Assembly: GCA_020848655.1 (NCBI GenBank)
Contig: JADLHU010000162.1
Coordinates: 1-64,000, forward strand
Length of the DNA: 64,000 bases
Source: Novosphingobium sp.
GTDB lineage: Bacteria; Pseudomonadota; Alphaproteobacteria; Sphingomonadales; Sphingomonadaceae
Direction of reading: 5' to 3'
This document shows positions 42,606 to 51,376 of this stretch, in pieces. The notes beneath the pieces were generated by a model. It worked only from the letters and a program-made list of their open reading frames with translations, ran no database searches and was not told the origin of the DNA. Both the position numbers and the translations under genes were made by a program. How positions within the stretch are numbered: position 1 is the first letter of the stretch; each line of letters starts with the position of its first letter.

Positions 42606-43801
42606 TGACCGGCACTGAAACCTCGGGCCGCTTCACCGCGCGCTATCCGCAGGAAGGCACCGGTCCGATCCCGGTGGAACGCTATACCAGCAACGCCTAC
42701 TTCGAGCAGGAAAAGACCGCCGTGTTCCGCCGCAAGTGGCTGAACGTGGGGCACGAACTTCAGGCGCCGAAGCCTGGCGACTATTTCGTGGTGCAGTTGC
42801 AGGTTGCCGATACCTCGATCCTTGTCGTGCGCGGCAAGGACGGCGTGATCCGCGCCTTTCACAACATGTGTTCACATCGCGGCGCGCCGGTCGCCTGGGA
42901 TGCGCAGGGCCATTGCCGGGGCTTCCTGACCTGCCGGTTCCACGGCTGGGTCTATGACACCACGGGTAAGCTCGTCCATGTCAGCGATGCCGGGAACTTT
43001 CCCAGCGTCAGGGCCGAGGACAACGGCCTTGCCCCCGTGCACTGCGGGGTGTGGAACGGCTTCATCTTCATCAACCTGGCGAAAGAGCCCGAAGAGACGC
43101 TGGACGCCTATCTCGTCCCTGTGGCCGAGCACATCGGACGTTATGATTTCAGCGGCTTCGTGCCGGCGTTTTCCTATCGCATCGACGAGAACGTGAACTG
43201 GAAGACCTTGCAGGAAGCGCAACTGGAAGGCTGGCACCTGCCGTTCCTGCATGAAAAGACGCTGGCCCGCGCGGTCAAGGTCGAAGGCCGCCAGTATCGC
43301 CACAGCGCCATCGAGCTTCATGGCCTGCACGGCGTGCTGGGATCGCCGCCGCCCGACAGCTTCACCCCGCCGCCCACCGCCATGCTGGCCAGCCAGTTCG
43401 GCACCGGCACCGTCCAGGCCTTCGGCACCAAGGCCGACAAGGGAGCGGATGGATACCAGTTTCGCGGCTCGTTCGATTTCTGGCACCTGTTTCCCAATTT
43501 CTTCATCGGGCTGCTGGACGGGCTGTTCTTCACCTTCAACATCTGGCCGGTCGCGGTCGATCGCAGCATCTGGGAAATCAAGGGCTATTACCCGCCGGTG
43601 TCCAATGCCGGGCAGCTTTTCGCGCAGGAATATTCCAAGGTCGGCCTGCGCGATCCGATGATGGAGGATTGCTTCACCCACGAACTGATGGCCGCGCAGC
43701 TCAAGTCCGGCGCCAAGCCAGTGATCCATTTCCAGGATGAGGAAATCCTGGTGCGCCACCTGGGCAACGGCGTGGACCAGTGCGTGCGCGGGCTGGCCTG
43801 A
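42602..43801 (+). CDS. Rieske non-heme iron oxygenase, alpha subunit 3
   Basis: 399 residues. Rieske ligands are Cys90/His92 (CSHRG) and Cys111/His114 (CRFHGW); mononuclear ligands are His212 and His217 in EGWHLPFLHEK, with Glu209 at the bridge. It is more distant from alpha 1 and 2: the catalytic half differs and the TATMEDT segment near the C-terminus is absent. It likely has another substrate. The ATAC-N7-GTAT box upstream suggests control by the BenM/CatM-like regulator. Confidence 0.92.
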   Translation: MMTGTETSGRFTARYPQEGTGPIPVERYTSNAYFEQEKTAVFRRKWLNVGHELQAPKPGDYFVVQLQVADTSILVVRGKDGVIRAFHNMCSHRGAPVAWDAQGHCRGFLTCRFHGWVYDTTGKLVHVSDAGNFPSVRAEDNGLAPVHCGVWNGFIFINLAKEPEETLDAYLVPVAEHIGRYDFSGFVPAFSYRIDENVNWKTLQEAQLEGWHLPFLHEKTLARAVKVEGRQYRHSAIELHGLHGVLGSPPPDSFTPPPTAMLASQFGTGTVQAFGTKADKGADGYQFRGSFDFWHLFPNFFIGLLDGLFFTFNIWPVAVDRSIWEIKGYYPPVSNAGQLFAQEYSKVGLRDPMMEDCFTHELMAAQLKSGAKPVIHFQDEEILVRHLGNGVDQCVRGLA

Positions 43802-43819
43802 ACTGGCCCGTGCCGGATC

Positions 43820-44230
43820 ATGCCGCCCCTCGAAAGGCAGCCGGCGGATCGCGATGCGGCACACCGCTATGACGTGGTGATCGTGGGGGCGGGGCGGGCC
43901 GGCGCCCGTGCCGCTGCTGCCCTGCGCGCGAGCGGCTTTGCCGGGTCGCTGCTGATGGTCGGGGGCGATCCGGTCTCCCCGCATGGACGGCCTCCGCCGC
44001 CGCAATCCTATCTGCTCGGTTCGATCGTGATCGAGCGCAGGCGGCCTGACGAAGGCGATTTCTGGAACGCGCTGCGGATCGACCTGGTGCCCGGCCTCGC
44101 CGTGGTGGCGCTCGATGCGCGGGCGCGCACGCTGACCCTGGCCGATGGGCGCGTCTTTGCCTTCGGGCGCTGCATCGTGGCAGCGGGGGCCGGTGTCAGC
44201 CTTCGGGCGTCGCGTAGATCCGGCGGCTGA
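43820..44230 (+). pseudogene. Truncated ferredoxin reductase (N-terminal fragment)
   Basis: 136 residues carrying only the first FAD-binding part of an oxygenase-coupled ferredoxin reductase: YDVVIVGAGRAGARAAAALR, then SPHGRPPPPQSYLL (compare the usual PYxRPPLSKxYL) and TLTLADGRVFAFGRCIVAAGA. Intact members are about 400 residues. Here the frame ends in an unrelated tail that overlaps the end of the LysR gene by 35 bp. It starts 18 bp after Rieske 3, so it was once part of that operon. It should not be functional. Confidence 0.78.
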
Positions 44231-45095
44231 TCGCGGTCAGCAGGTCCAGTTCGGGCGAATGGTCGTTCGAACGGTGGTTGAGGATGATCGGCGATACCGC
44301 ATCGGTCGCCGCGATCGGGCGGAACACCAGGTCGGGGCGGTGCAGGCTCTGCGCCGATGCCGGAACGATCGCAATCCCCGCGCCGGCGGCCACCATGCCC
44401 AGCGCGGTCTGCAATTCGCGCACGTCCTGCCGCGAGGCCGGCGTCAGCCCGTGGTCCTGGAACAGTGACAGCACCTGATCGGCATAGCTCGGGCGGGATG
44501 GGCGCGGATAGAGCAGGATCGATTCGCCGGCTATCCGATCCAGCGTCAGCGGCGCGGTCAGCGCGGCGAGCGGATGATCGTCGGGCAGCGCGGCGACGAG
44601 TGGTTCTTCCGCCAGCAGGATGCGTCGCACCGCATCATCGTCCACCCGCAGTCGGCCGAACCCGGCGTCGATCCGCCCCTCGCGCAGCGCCACCACCTGA
44701 TCGAGCGACGACATTTCGATCAGCGTCACTTCGGCCGCGCCGCTCGTCTCGTGGCGGAACTGGCGCAGCACCTGGGGCAAATGGCCGTAGAGCACCGAGC
44801 CGACGAAGCCGATGATGAAATGGCGCGCTGCCGCCCCGCCATAGCGTGTCATCATCGTGCGCACCTGATCGAACCCGGCAATCGCCTGGATGGCATGCTG
44901 GTAAAGCAGCCGTCCCGCTTCGGTCAGCCGCAGCGGCCGGGTGGTGCGGTCGAACAGGTCGGCGCCGATTTCCTCTTCCAGTTGCCGAATCTGGCGGCTG
45001 AGCGGCGGCTGGGCGATGTTGAGCGTTTCCGCCGCGCGCGAGAAATTGCGCTCTTTCGCGACGGCCACGAAGTAGCGCAGATGCCGAAGATCCAT
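44196..45095 (-). CDS. LysR-type regulator, BenM/CatM-like
   Basis: 299 residues. The N-terminal HTH begins MDLRHLRYFVAVAKE and contains AQPPLSRQIRQLEEEIG. The effector domain keeps stretches I recall from BenM: IGFVGS, LREGRIDAGFGRL, ESILLYP, then DHGLTP with VRELQTALG and IAIVPAS. BenM and CatM bind ATAC-N7-GTAT boxes and respond to cis,cis-muconate (and benzoate for BenM). Two such boxes lie in this window, before catB and before the Rieske 3 unit. Which effector is used here is inferred. Confidence 0.88.
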   Translation of the reverse strand: MDLRHLRYFVAVAKERNFSRAAETLNIAQPPLSRQIRQLEEEIGADLFDRTTRPLRLTEAGRLLYQHAIQAIAGFDQVRTMMTRYGGAAARHFIIGFVGSVLYGHLPQVLRQFRHETSGAAEVTLIEMSSLDQVVALREGRIDAGFGRLRVDDDAVRRILLAEEPLVAALPDDHPLAALTAPLTLDRIAGESILLYPRPSRPSYADQVLSLFQDHGLTPASRQDVRELQTALGMVAAGAGIAIVPASAQSLHRPDLVFRPIAATDAVSPIILNHRSNDHSPELDLLTAISRRIYATPEG

Positions 45096-45145
45096 GATCG
45101 TCCCTGACAGAGGCGCCGGAAAAGCGCGCCGCGTGTGTGCCGCGC

Positions 45146-46144
45146 TCAGCTATGCGCGCGCAGCGTCTCGGATGGCAACTCCCCGAAGATCTGGCGATAG
45201 TGCCCGGCGAAGCGGCCGAACTGGTAGAAGCCCCAGCGGCAGGCGATACTGGTTACCGTTTCACCGGCGCGGGCGTTCAGCAGATCGTGGCGCACGCGTT
45301 CGAACCGGATGGAGCGCAGATAGGCCATGGGCGATTGCCCGCGAAAGCGGCGGAACCCGTCGAACAGCGCCCGCGCGCTGACCCCGCTGACTTCGACCAG
45401 TTCCTCCAGCGTGATCGGCCGCTCGACATTGTCGGCGATGAAGCGTTCCACCCGGCGCACGTGCTGCGGCGCGATGCGGCAGCCCTGCGGCTGCAACTGC
45501 TCGCGATAGTTGCTGCCTTGCGTTTCCAGGAGTTTGACGATCAGCAGCGTTTCCAGATGGGCGATGCTGGCCTGCGCGCCCAACCCGTCGCTGCTCGACA
45601 GTTCGTCCAGCAGCAGCGTGACATAGCTCCACCATGAAGGGCGCGATCCGGCGATGGTCATTTCCGGGGTAAAGCGCACCGGTTCGCGCGGGGGCCGGCC
45701 GGTCATCAGCGTCAGGTGGCGGTCGATCGCGGCGGTGCTGATCTGGACGACAAGCTGGGAACAGTCCTGCGACCAACGCATCCGGTCCAGTTCCACCGTG
45801 CTGGCAACAACGCCCAGGCCGGCATGGCAATCGATTGCCTGCTGCCCCAGGCCGATGCTGGCGGCGCCGCGCAGCGGCAGCATGAGCAGCAGGAAATCCT
45901 GGTCCTCCACCCCCGATATCGCCACCTCGGTGCCATAGGCCATGGCCCCCACGCCCACTTGCGACAGGCGCTTGTGGTTAAGCCATGCGCTAAGCCGGCC
46001 GCTGCGCTCGCCGATCGAAAGATGGTGCGGGCAATAGGTACGCGCGATGTGATCGCGCGTCTGATCGAGATCGCCTGATTCGAAGACGCGATGATTGCCC
46101 ATGAGAAGCCGGTTTCCCGGCTCCCGCGCGCCCAGCGCGGCCAT
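45146..46144 (-). CDS. AraC/XylS-family regulator 2
   Basis: 332 residues from ATG 46144; a GTG at 46165 is an alternative start. The sensor half resembles AraC_binding_2. The C-terminal HTH pair includes ITLEELVEVSGVSARALFDGF, FRGQSPMAYLRSIRFERVR and a second helix pair ending FAGHYRQIFGELPSETLR. It is similar in layout to the regulator at 40159-41190. It lies 50 bp upstream of the LysR gene on the same strand. Likely target: one of the Rieske or TonB operons nearby. Confidence 0.88.
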   Translation of the reverse strand: MAALGAREPGNRLLMGNHRVFESGDLDQTRDHIARTYCPHHLSIGERSGRLSAWLNHKRLSQVGVGAMAYGTEVAISGVEDQDFLLLMLPLRGAASIGLGQQAIDCHAGLGVVASTVELDRMRWSQDCSQLVVQISTAAIDRHLTLMTGRPPREPVRFTPEMTIAGSRPSWWSYVTLLLDELSSSDGLGAQASIAHLETLLIVKLLETQGSNYREQLQPQGCRIAPQHVRRVERFIADNVERPITLEELVEVSGVSARALFDGFRRFRGQSPMAYLRSIRFERVRHDLLNARAGETVTSIACRWGFYQFGRFAGHYRQIFGELPSETLRAHS

Positions 46145-46336
46145 GGTGTCTCCGCCGCCCGTCACTGCGCCAAGCCTCCTGTGGTCGAGACTGCTTCGAG
46201 GTAACGGACCGCACCATCCTGAAGCCGTGGCACGGTGTCAAGCGGGCGTGGCATTGCCGTCCGTTGGCGGTCGCATTTGCTTCACGGCGGGGTCATTGCA
46301 TGCGGCGCCGTGTCATCGGTCGAATATCCGCGGCGA

Positions 46337-47128
46337 TCAGACCATCAGCGCGGCGATGGCGTTGTCGGCGCGTTCCGGGCCGAGCGCCAGATAGCCGCCA
46401 TCGACCGGCAGTTCCGCGCCCGTGACGAACGATGCGGCATCCGAACACAGGAACAGCACCGCGCGCGCCACTTCCTCGGCATCGGCGATGCGCCCCGGCA
46501 TGTGGAACGCGCCGCCGATGCGGTCCGCCTTGGCGCGATCGTCGCCGCTCAGCCCCTGCATGACGTTGGACCAGGTCCAGCCCGGCGCCACGGCATTCAC
46601 GCGCACCCCGTGTGGCGCGAACTCCAGCGCCTGCGAGCGAGTCAACTGCGCCACCGCCGCCTTGGCCGCTGGATAGACGAAGCGCCCCGGTTGCGCGCGA
46701 TGCGCGCTGATGCTGGAAAAGTTCACGATCGCGCCCTTGCGCGCGATAAGGTGCGGCGCCGCCTTTTGTGCGAACATGGCCCCGCCGACCAGCGCGATGT
46801 CGAGCGCGCGCAGCCAGTCGGCGCGCGATGTTTGCACTCCGTCGTCGATATATGATGTGGTGATGTTCACCAGATAGTCGATCCCGCCGAACGCGCTGGC
46901 CGCCTGCGCGATGCAGGTGTCGATCGCGGCATCATCGGTGACGTCTGTGGGCACGAACAGCGCCTGCGCACCCAGCGCGCCGGCCGCCGCCGATCCGCCC
47001 TCGGCATCGATATCGGCGATCACGACATGGCCGCCCGCCGCCACGAAGGCGGCGGCGGTGGCGCGCCCGATCAGTGTCGCGCCGCCCGCCAGCACCGCGG
47101 TCTTGCCCGCGAAAGTCCCGGTTTCCAT
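46337..47128 (-). CDS. Short-chain dehydrogenase/reductase
   Basis: A 263-residue classical SDR. The nucleotide-binding turn is AVLAGGATLIGRATA (a variant of TGxxxGxG), the NNAG position reads VNITTSY, and the active site has SSISAHRAQ with the YPAAK motif (Tyr-x3-Lys). C-terminal VTGAELPVDGGY is typical. It could oxidise a cis-diol made by the Rieske enzymes to a catechol, which would feed catA. That role is inferred from context only. It starts 2 bp after the TonB receptor 2 gene. Confidence 0.88.
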   Translation of the reverse strand: METGTFAGKTAVLAGGATLIGRATAAAFVAAGGHVVIADIDAEGGSAAAGALGAQALFVPTDVTDDAAIDTCIAQAASAFGGIDYLVNITTSYIDDGVQTSRADWLRALDIALVGGAMFAQKAAPHLIARKGAIVNFSSISAHRAQPGRFVYPAAKAAVAQLTRSQALEFAPHGVRVNAVAPGWTWSNVMQGLSGDDRAKADRIGGAFHMPGRIADAEEVARAVLFLCSDAASFVTGAELPVDGGYLALGPERADNAIAALMV

Positions 47129-47130
47129 GG

Positions 47131-49542
47131 TCACAGCTTCCACTTGATCGAGATGCTCCATTCGCGAGGCCGCGCGAACATCTGCTCGTAAAGGCCGAAG
47201 GAACTGCCGTAGATGCCGGTCAGGCTGTACCTCTTGTTGGCGATGTTGGTGACGCCCAGGATCACGCTCAGATCGCGGTGGGGAAAGTCATAGGTCAGGT
47301 TGGCGTTGAACAGGCTGTAGGCCGGCTGATGCAGTTCGGGTGAATTCAGCGCATCCATGTACATCCCCGAGCGGTACGACCAGTCGCCCCGCGCGGTGAG
47401 CTCCGCCCCGTTGGCCAGTTCGAAGCTTTTGGAAAGCGAGGCGCTGATCGTCCACTTGGCGATCCGTTCGAACTTCGAATCCAGGCCGATCTCGGTCGCG
47501 GCGGGATCTATCTTCGTGAACTTGGGATCGAGATAGCCCAGGCTGCCTTCGATGAACCAGCCGCCGCCCGGCGCCAGCCGCGCTTCCAGTTCGGCGCCCT
47601 TGATCTCGGCCGCCGCGGCGTTCTTCGTCACCGGGGCGATGCCGGTGAAGACCTGCACTTGCAGGTTGTCGTACTGGGTATAGAACACCGCGCCGTTCAG
47701 CGTCAGCTTGCGGTCGAGCAGGCTGGATTTGAAGCCCAGTTCGTATGCGGTGGCCTTTTCGGACGAGAATCGCGGCGTTGCCGCCAGCGGCGGGAACACG
47801 CGCTGGACAAAGCCGCCGCTTTTGAACCCCTGGCTGAACGAGCCATAGACCATTACATCGCGCGAGGCGTGCCAGGCCAGGTTGATCATGGGCGTGAACG
47901 CGTCCTCGCTCTGCTTCACGCGCACGAAGGGCAGCACGCGCACCTTGGGCGTGTTCGGGCTGCCCGCGATCAGTGCGCCGCCGGTCTTGTCGACCAGGAT
48001 CTCCTGATCGGGCAGGAACGACTTGCGATCGTCGGTGTAGCGCAGGCCCAGCGTCAGGTCGAAGCGGGGCACGAACGTCCAGGTCGCCTGTGCAAAGGCG
48101 GCATAGCTTTTGGTCTGGAAGCGCCCACCCGATCGGAAGGTGACGGGCGTGAAATCCAGATTGTTGATATTGTTTCCTTTTTCGTCGAAGTAGTACAATC
48201 CGACAACGTATTTCAGGGTGTCGTCCAGCCCGTTGCCCAGCAATTGCAGTTCCTGGCTGAACTGGCTCTGCTGCAGCGTGTCCTGCAAGTGCAGGATCGT
48301 GATCGAACTGTGATCGCCGTCGCGGGCATAGCTTCCGTCGATCTTGCGATAGGCGGTGATCGATTTCAGCTTCACCGGGCCAAGATCCCAGTCGATCGTG
48401 CCTTGCGTGCCCCAGGTCTTGTTGTGCGAATATTGCGGGGCGGTGCCGGCATCGGCCTTGTCGCCCACCAGGAAGCGGTCGGAAAAGCAGCCGGCGCTAT
48501 TGCTGGCCTGCGGGTTGTAGGGGGCAAAGCCGATGCACGGCTGGCCGCCCAGGAACGCCGCGAAATAGTTGGCAAGCAGGGTGAAATTATCTACCGGCGC
48601 ATCGAACGGCGGGTTCAGCACATAGAAGCCGGGCGTTGCCGGGCTGCCGGGGGGCAGGATCGGCAGGTTGCCGGGATTGAACACGGCGGATTTGTAGTTG
48701 GTGCCGGTCAGCACCAGCGCCGGGCCGTTCGAACGATCGTCGGTGCCTTCGAGCGACAGGTTCACGTCCAGCGCGGGGCTGGCCTTCCAGCGCAAGTCCA
48801 CCCGCCCGGTCAGCGTGCCGACATTGCCCAGTTTGCGCCCGTCTGCCAAATGCGTGACATAGCCATCGCGGTGGAAGCTGGCGGCCGATACCTTGGCATA
48901 GAGCGTATCGGTCAGCGGCACGTTGGCCGCTGCCTTCACGTCGATCCGGTTATAGCGGCCGCCGGTGATCTGGCCGGTCATGCCCAGCCGGTCATCGGGC
49001 TTGCGCGTGGTGATGCTCAGCGCGCCGCCAATGGTGTTGCGGCCGAACAGCGTGCCTTGCGGGCCGCGCAGGATCTCCACGCGCTCCACGTCCACCAGGT
49101 CGAGCAGCGCGCCCACCGAACGCGCCACATAGACACCATCTACATAGACGCCCACGCCCGGTTCGGTGGTCGGCAGGAACTCCTTCTGGCCGATGCCGCG
49201 GATATAGATCGCGGCGGACGATCCCGCGCCGCCGAAGCTGGGATTGTTCTGGAAGGTCATGTTGGGGGTGAAGCCGGCAATGCCGTCCACTTTGTCGATG
49301 CCGCGCGCGGCGATCGAATCGCCGCTGAAGGCCGAAATGGCGATGGGGATGTCCTGCGCGCGCTCCTCGCGCTTGCGTGCGGTGACGACGATGTCGGCGC
49401 CCATCGCGGCGGCGCGCGAATTGTCCTCGGCGGCGGGCGCGTCCTGCCTCGCTTGCGCCTGGGCGGTTGGGCCAAACGCGGCGGCTGCAAGCAGGGCGGC
49501 CGGCGCAGAGCCAGCCCAGCATAGTGAACGGAAGCTGTGCAT
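47131..49542 (-). CDS. TonB-dependent receptor 2
   Basis: 803 residues. Signal peptide ends near AQAQA (residue 32). The plug domain shows DIVVTARKREERAQDIPIAI, TEPGVGVYVDGVYVARS and RGPQGTLFGRNTIGGAL. The barrel ends in WSISIKWKL. It is close in style to receptor 1, and both have a plug with the 'DIPIAISAFSG' segment common in sphingomonad aromatic-uptake receptors. It is co-transcribed with the SDR gene. The divergent gene 284 bp upstream is a flavin monooxygenase. Confidence 0.9.
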   Translation of the reverse strand: MHSFRSLCWAGSAPAALLAAAAFGPTAQAQARQDAPAAEDNSRAAAMGADIVVTARKREERAQDIPIAISAFSGDSIAARGIDKVDGIAGFTPNMTFQNNPSFGGAGSSAAIYIRGIGQKEFLPTTEPGVGVYVDGVYVARSVGALLDLVDVERVEILRGPQGTLFGRNTIGGALSITTRKPDDRLGMTGQITGGRYNRIDVKAAANVPLTDTLYAKVSAASFHRDGYVTHLADGRKLGNVGTLTGRVDLRWKASPALDVNLSLEGTDDRSNGPALVLTGTNYKSAVFNPGNLPILPPGSPATPGFYVLNPPFDAPVDNFTLLANYFAAFLGGQPCIGFAPYNPQASNSAGCFSDRFLVGDKADAGTAPQYSHNKTWGTQGTIDWDLGPVKLKSITAYRKIDGSYARDGDHSSITILHLQDTLQQSQFSQELQLLGNGLDDTLKYVVGLYYFDEKGNNINNLDFTPVTFRSGGRFQTKSYAAFAQATWTFVPRFDLTLGLRYTDDRKSFLPDQEILVDKTGGALIAGSPNTPKVRVLPFVRVKQSEDAFTPMINLAWHASRDVMVYGSFSQGFKSGGFVQRVFPPLAATPRFSSEKATAYELGFKSSLLDRKLTLNGAVFYTQYDNLQVQVFTGIAPVTKNAAAAEIKGAELEARLAPGGGWFIEGSLGYLDPKFTKIDPAATEIGLDSKFERIAKWTISASLSKSFELANGAELTARGDWSYRSGMYMDALNSPELHQPAYSLFNANLTYDFPHRDLSVILGVTNIANKRYSLTGIYGSSFGLYEQMFARPREWSISIKWKL

Positions 49543-49826
49543 TCGTTTTCCCCTTGGCTGTTATCGCTCCCGCTGCTTTCGGCGGTGAGTTCCGGGGCAA
49601 ATTGTCAGGGGCCTGCCGCGCGCGCGATATTCGCTGAGTGCGCCAACTGTGCCGCCATTGCCGAATTTTGCGCCTGCGAAGCACTCCGACACGCCCTCGC
49701 CAGCCCGCAAACGCAGGCGAACGCAAAAACAAGCGAGGACTGAACAGCATCGGCAGTTTGGGCATAGGCCGCCGGGGCCAGCGCTCTCTACCCCTTGATC
49801 ATCACAGTGACGAAAGGGAATGCGCG

Positions 49827-51299
49827 GTGGAAAGCGTTGCAATCGTGGGTGCCGGCATCGCCGGTCTTTGCACGGCGAAGCTGTTGATCGCGCTGGGATA
49901 CGATGTGCGCGTGTTCGACAAGGAACCGCAAGTCGGCGGCGTCTGGGCGGCATCGCGGCGCTACCCCGGTCTCGCCACGCAGAACCCGCGCGATACCTAT
50001 GCCTTTTCCGATTTTCCGATGCCCGCCGATTATCCCGAATGGCCCAGCGGCGGTCAGATGCAGGCCTATCTCAAGGCCTATGCCGATCATTTCAGAGTAA
50101 CGCCGCGGCTCTCGCTCGCCACCGAAATCGTCGGCGCCGCCCCGCTCGAAGGCGGTGTGGGCTGGACGTTGACCACGCGCCCGGTCGGACCGCCCGATGC
50201 CGTGCCGACCACGCAGGCGTTCGACTGGCTGATCGTGTGCAATGGCATCTTCTCGATCCCCGCCGTCCCCGCCTATCCGGGCGCGGCGGAATTCCGCGCC
50301 GCGGGCGGCATGCTTGTGCACACCAGCGAATTCACCCGGCTGGAGGATGCACGCGGCAGGCAGGTGGTGGTGGTCGGCTATGGCAAGTCCTCGTGCGACG
50401 TGGCGAACGCCACTGTCGGCGTTTCGGCACACACCACGCTGCTGGCTCGCCATTTGATCTGGAAGATCCCCAAGCGCATCGGCAACGTGCTGAACTTCAA
50501 GCACTTGTTCCTGACGCGGCTAGGCGAAGGGCTGTTTCCCTATCTGGAACTGCGCGGCTTTGAACGTTTCCTGCATGGTTCCGGCCGCTTCCTGCGCAAC
50601 GCCATGCTGGACACGGTGCAAGGCGTGATCTCGCGCCAGTTGGGCCTTGGGCGCATCGGGCTGGAGCCGGACCGCCCATTGGAAAGCATCGCGCGCAGCA
50701 CGGTCAGCCTGGTCAGCGACGGGTTTTATGAAAAGGTCGAAGACGGCAAACTGGGGATTGCGCAGGACGAGATCGCGCGTCTTTCGCCCGGCCTCATCCA
50801 CCTGAAATCAGGTGGCACGCTGCCCGCCGAAGTGATCGTGTGCGGCACCGGCTGGGACCAGCGCGCAGCGTTCCTGCCACCGGATGTCCTGGCGAAGGTG
50901 ACTGACGCGCAGGGCAACTTCCGTCTTTACCGGTCCACCCTGCCGGTGGGCGTGCCGCGCTTGCTGTTCAACGGCTACAATTCATCCTTCTTCAGCCAGT
51001 TGAGCGCCGAGGCCGGATCGTTCTGGATCGCCGAATACATGGCCGGCCGAATCGCACTGCCCGATGCGCGCGCGCAGAACGCCTGGATCGACCAGCGGCT
51101 GGCATGGATGGACGCGCGCACCGGCGGCAAGCACTGCAAGGGCACCAATATCGTGCCCTTTTCGCTTCATCACATCGATGAAATGCTGCGCGACGTGAAT
51201 CTGAACCTGCCGCTGCGGGTGCGCGTGCTGCAATGGGTACGCGCGGTCGATGCGCGCCAGTTCGGGGCTCTGCCGAAAAAGCTGATCGCGCGGCGCTGA
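49827..51299 (+). CDS. Flavin-containing monooxygenase (FMO/Baeyer-Villiger-like)
   Basis: 490 residues, GTG start at 49827. The FAD-binding motif is VAIVGAGIAGLCTAKLL at the very N-terminus, and the NADPH motif is VVVVGYGKSSCDVA near residue 185. A FMO-like segment DWLIVCNGIFSIPAVP lies between them. Members oxygenate ketones, amines or sulfides. The exact substrate is unknown; a role on the uptake substrate of receptor 2 is possible. A bidirectional terminator follows. Confidence 0.87.
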   Translation: MESVAIVGAGIAGLCTAKLLIALGYDVRVFDKEPQVGGVWAASRRYPGLATQNPRDTYAFSDFPMPADYPEWPSGGQMQAYLKAYADHFRVTPRLSLATEIVGAAPLEGGVGWTLTTRPVGPPDAVPTTQAFDWLIVCNGIFSIPAVPAYPGAAEFRAAGGMLVHTSEFTRLEDARGRQVVVVGYGKSSCDVANATVGVSAHTTLLARHLIWKIPKRIGNVLNFKHLFLTRLGEGLFPYLELRGFERFLHGSGRFLRNAMLDTVQGVISRQLGLGRIGLEPDRPLESIARSTVSLVSDGFYEKVEDGKLGIAQDEIARLSPGLIHLKSGGTLPAEVIVCGTGWDQRAAFLPPDVLAKVTDAQGNFRLYRSTLPVGVPRLLFNGYNSSFFSQLSAEAGSFWIAEYMAGRIALPDARAQNAWIDQRLAWMDARTGGKHCKGTNIVPFSLHHIDEMLRDVNLNLPLRVRVLQWVRAVDARQFGALPKKLIARR

Positions 51300-51314
51300 A
51301 CGGCTGCGACGGAG

Positions 51315-51354
51315 AAGAAAGGCCGGCCATCATCGCGACGGCCGGCCCTTTCTT
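51315..51354. terminator. Bidirectional terminator between convergent genes
   Basis: Stem AAGAAAGGCCGGCC with its complement GGCCGGCC-C-TTTCTT, giving A-run and T-run on both sides. It separates the flavin monooxygenase (+) and the amidase (-). Confidence 0.85.
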
Positions 51355-51376
51355 CGGCTGCGAGGCTTATTTCGGG

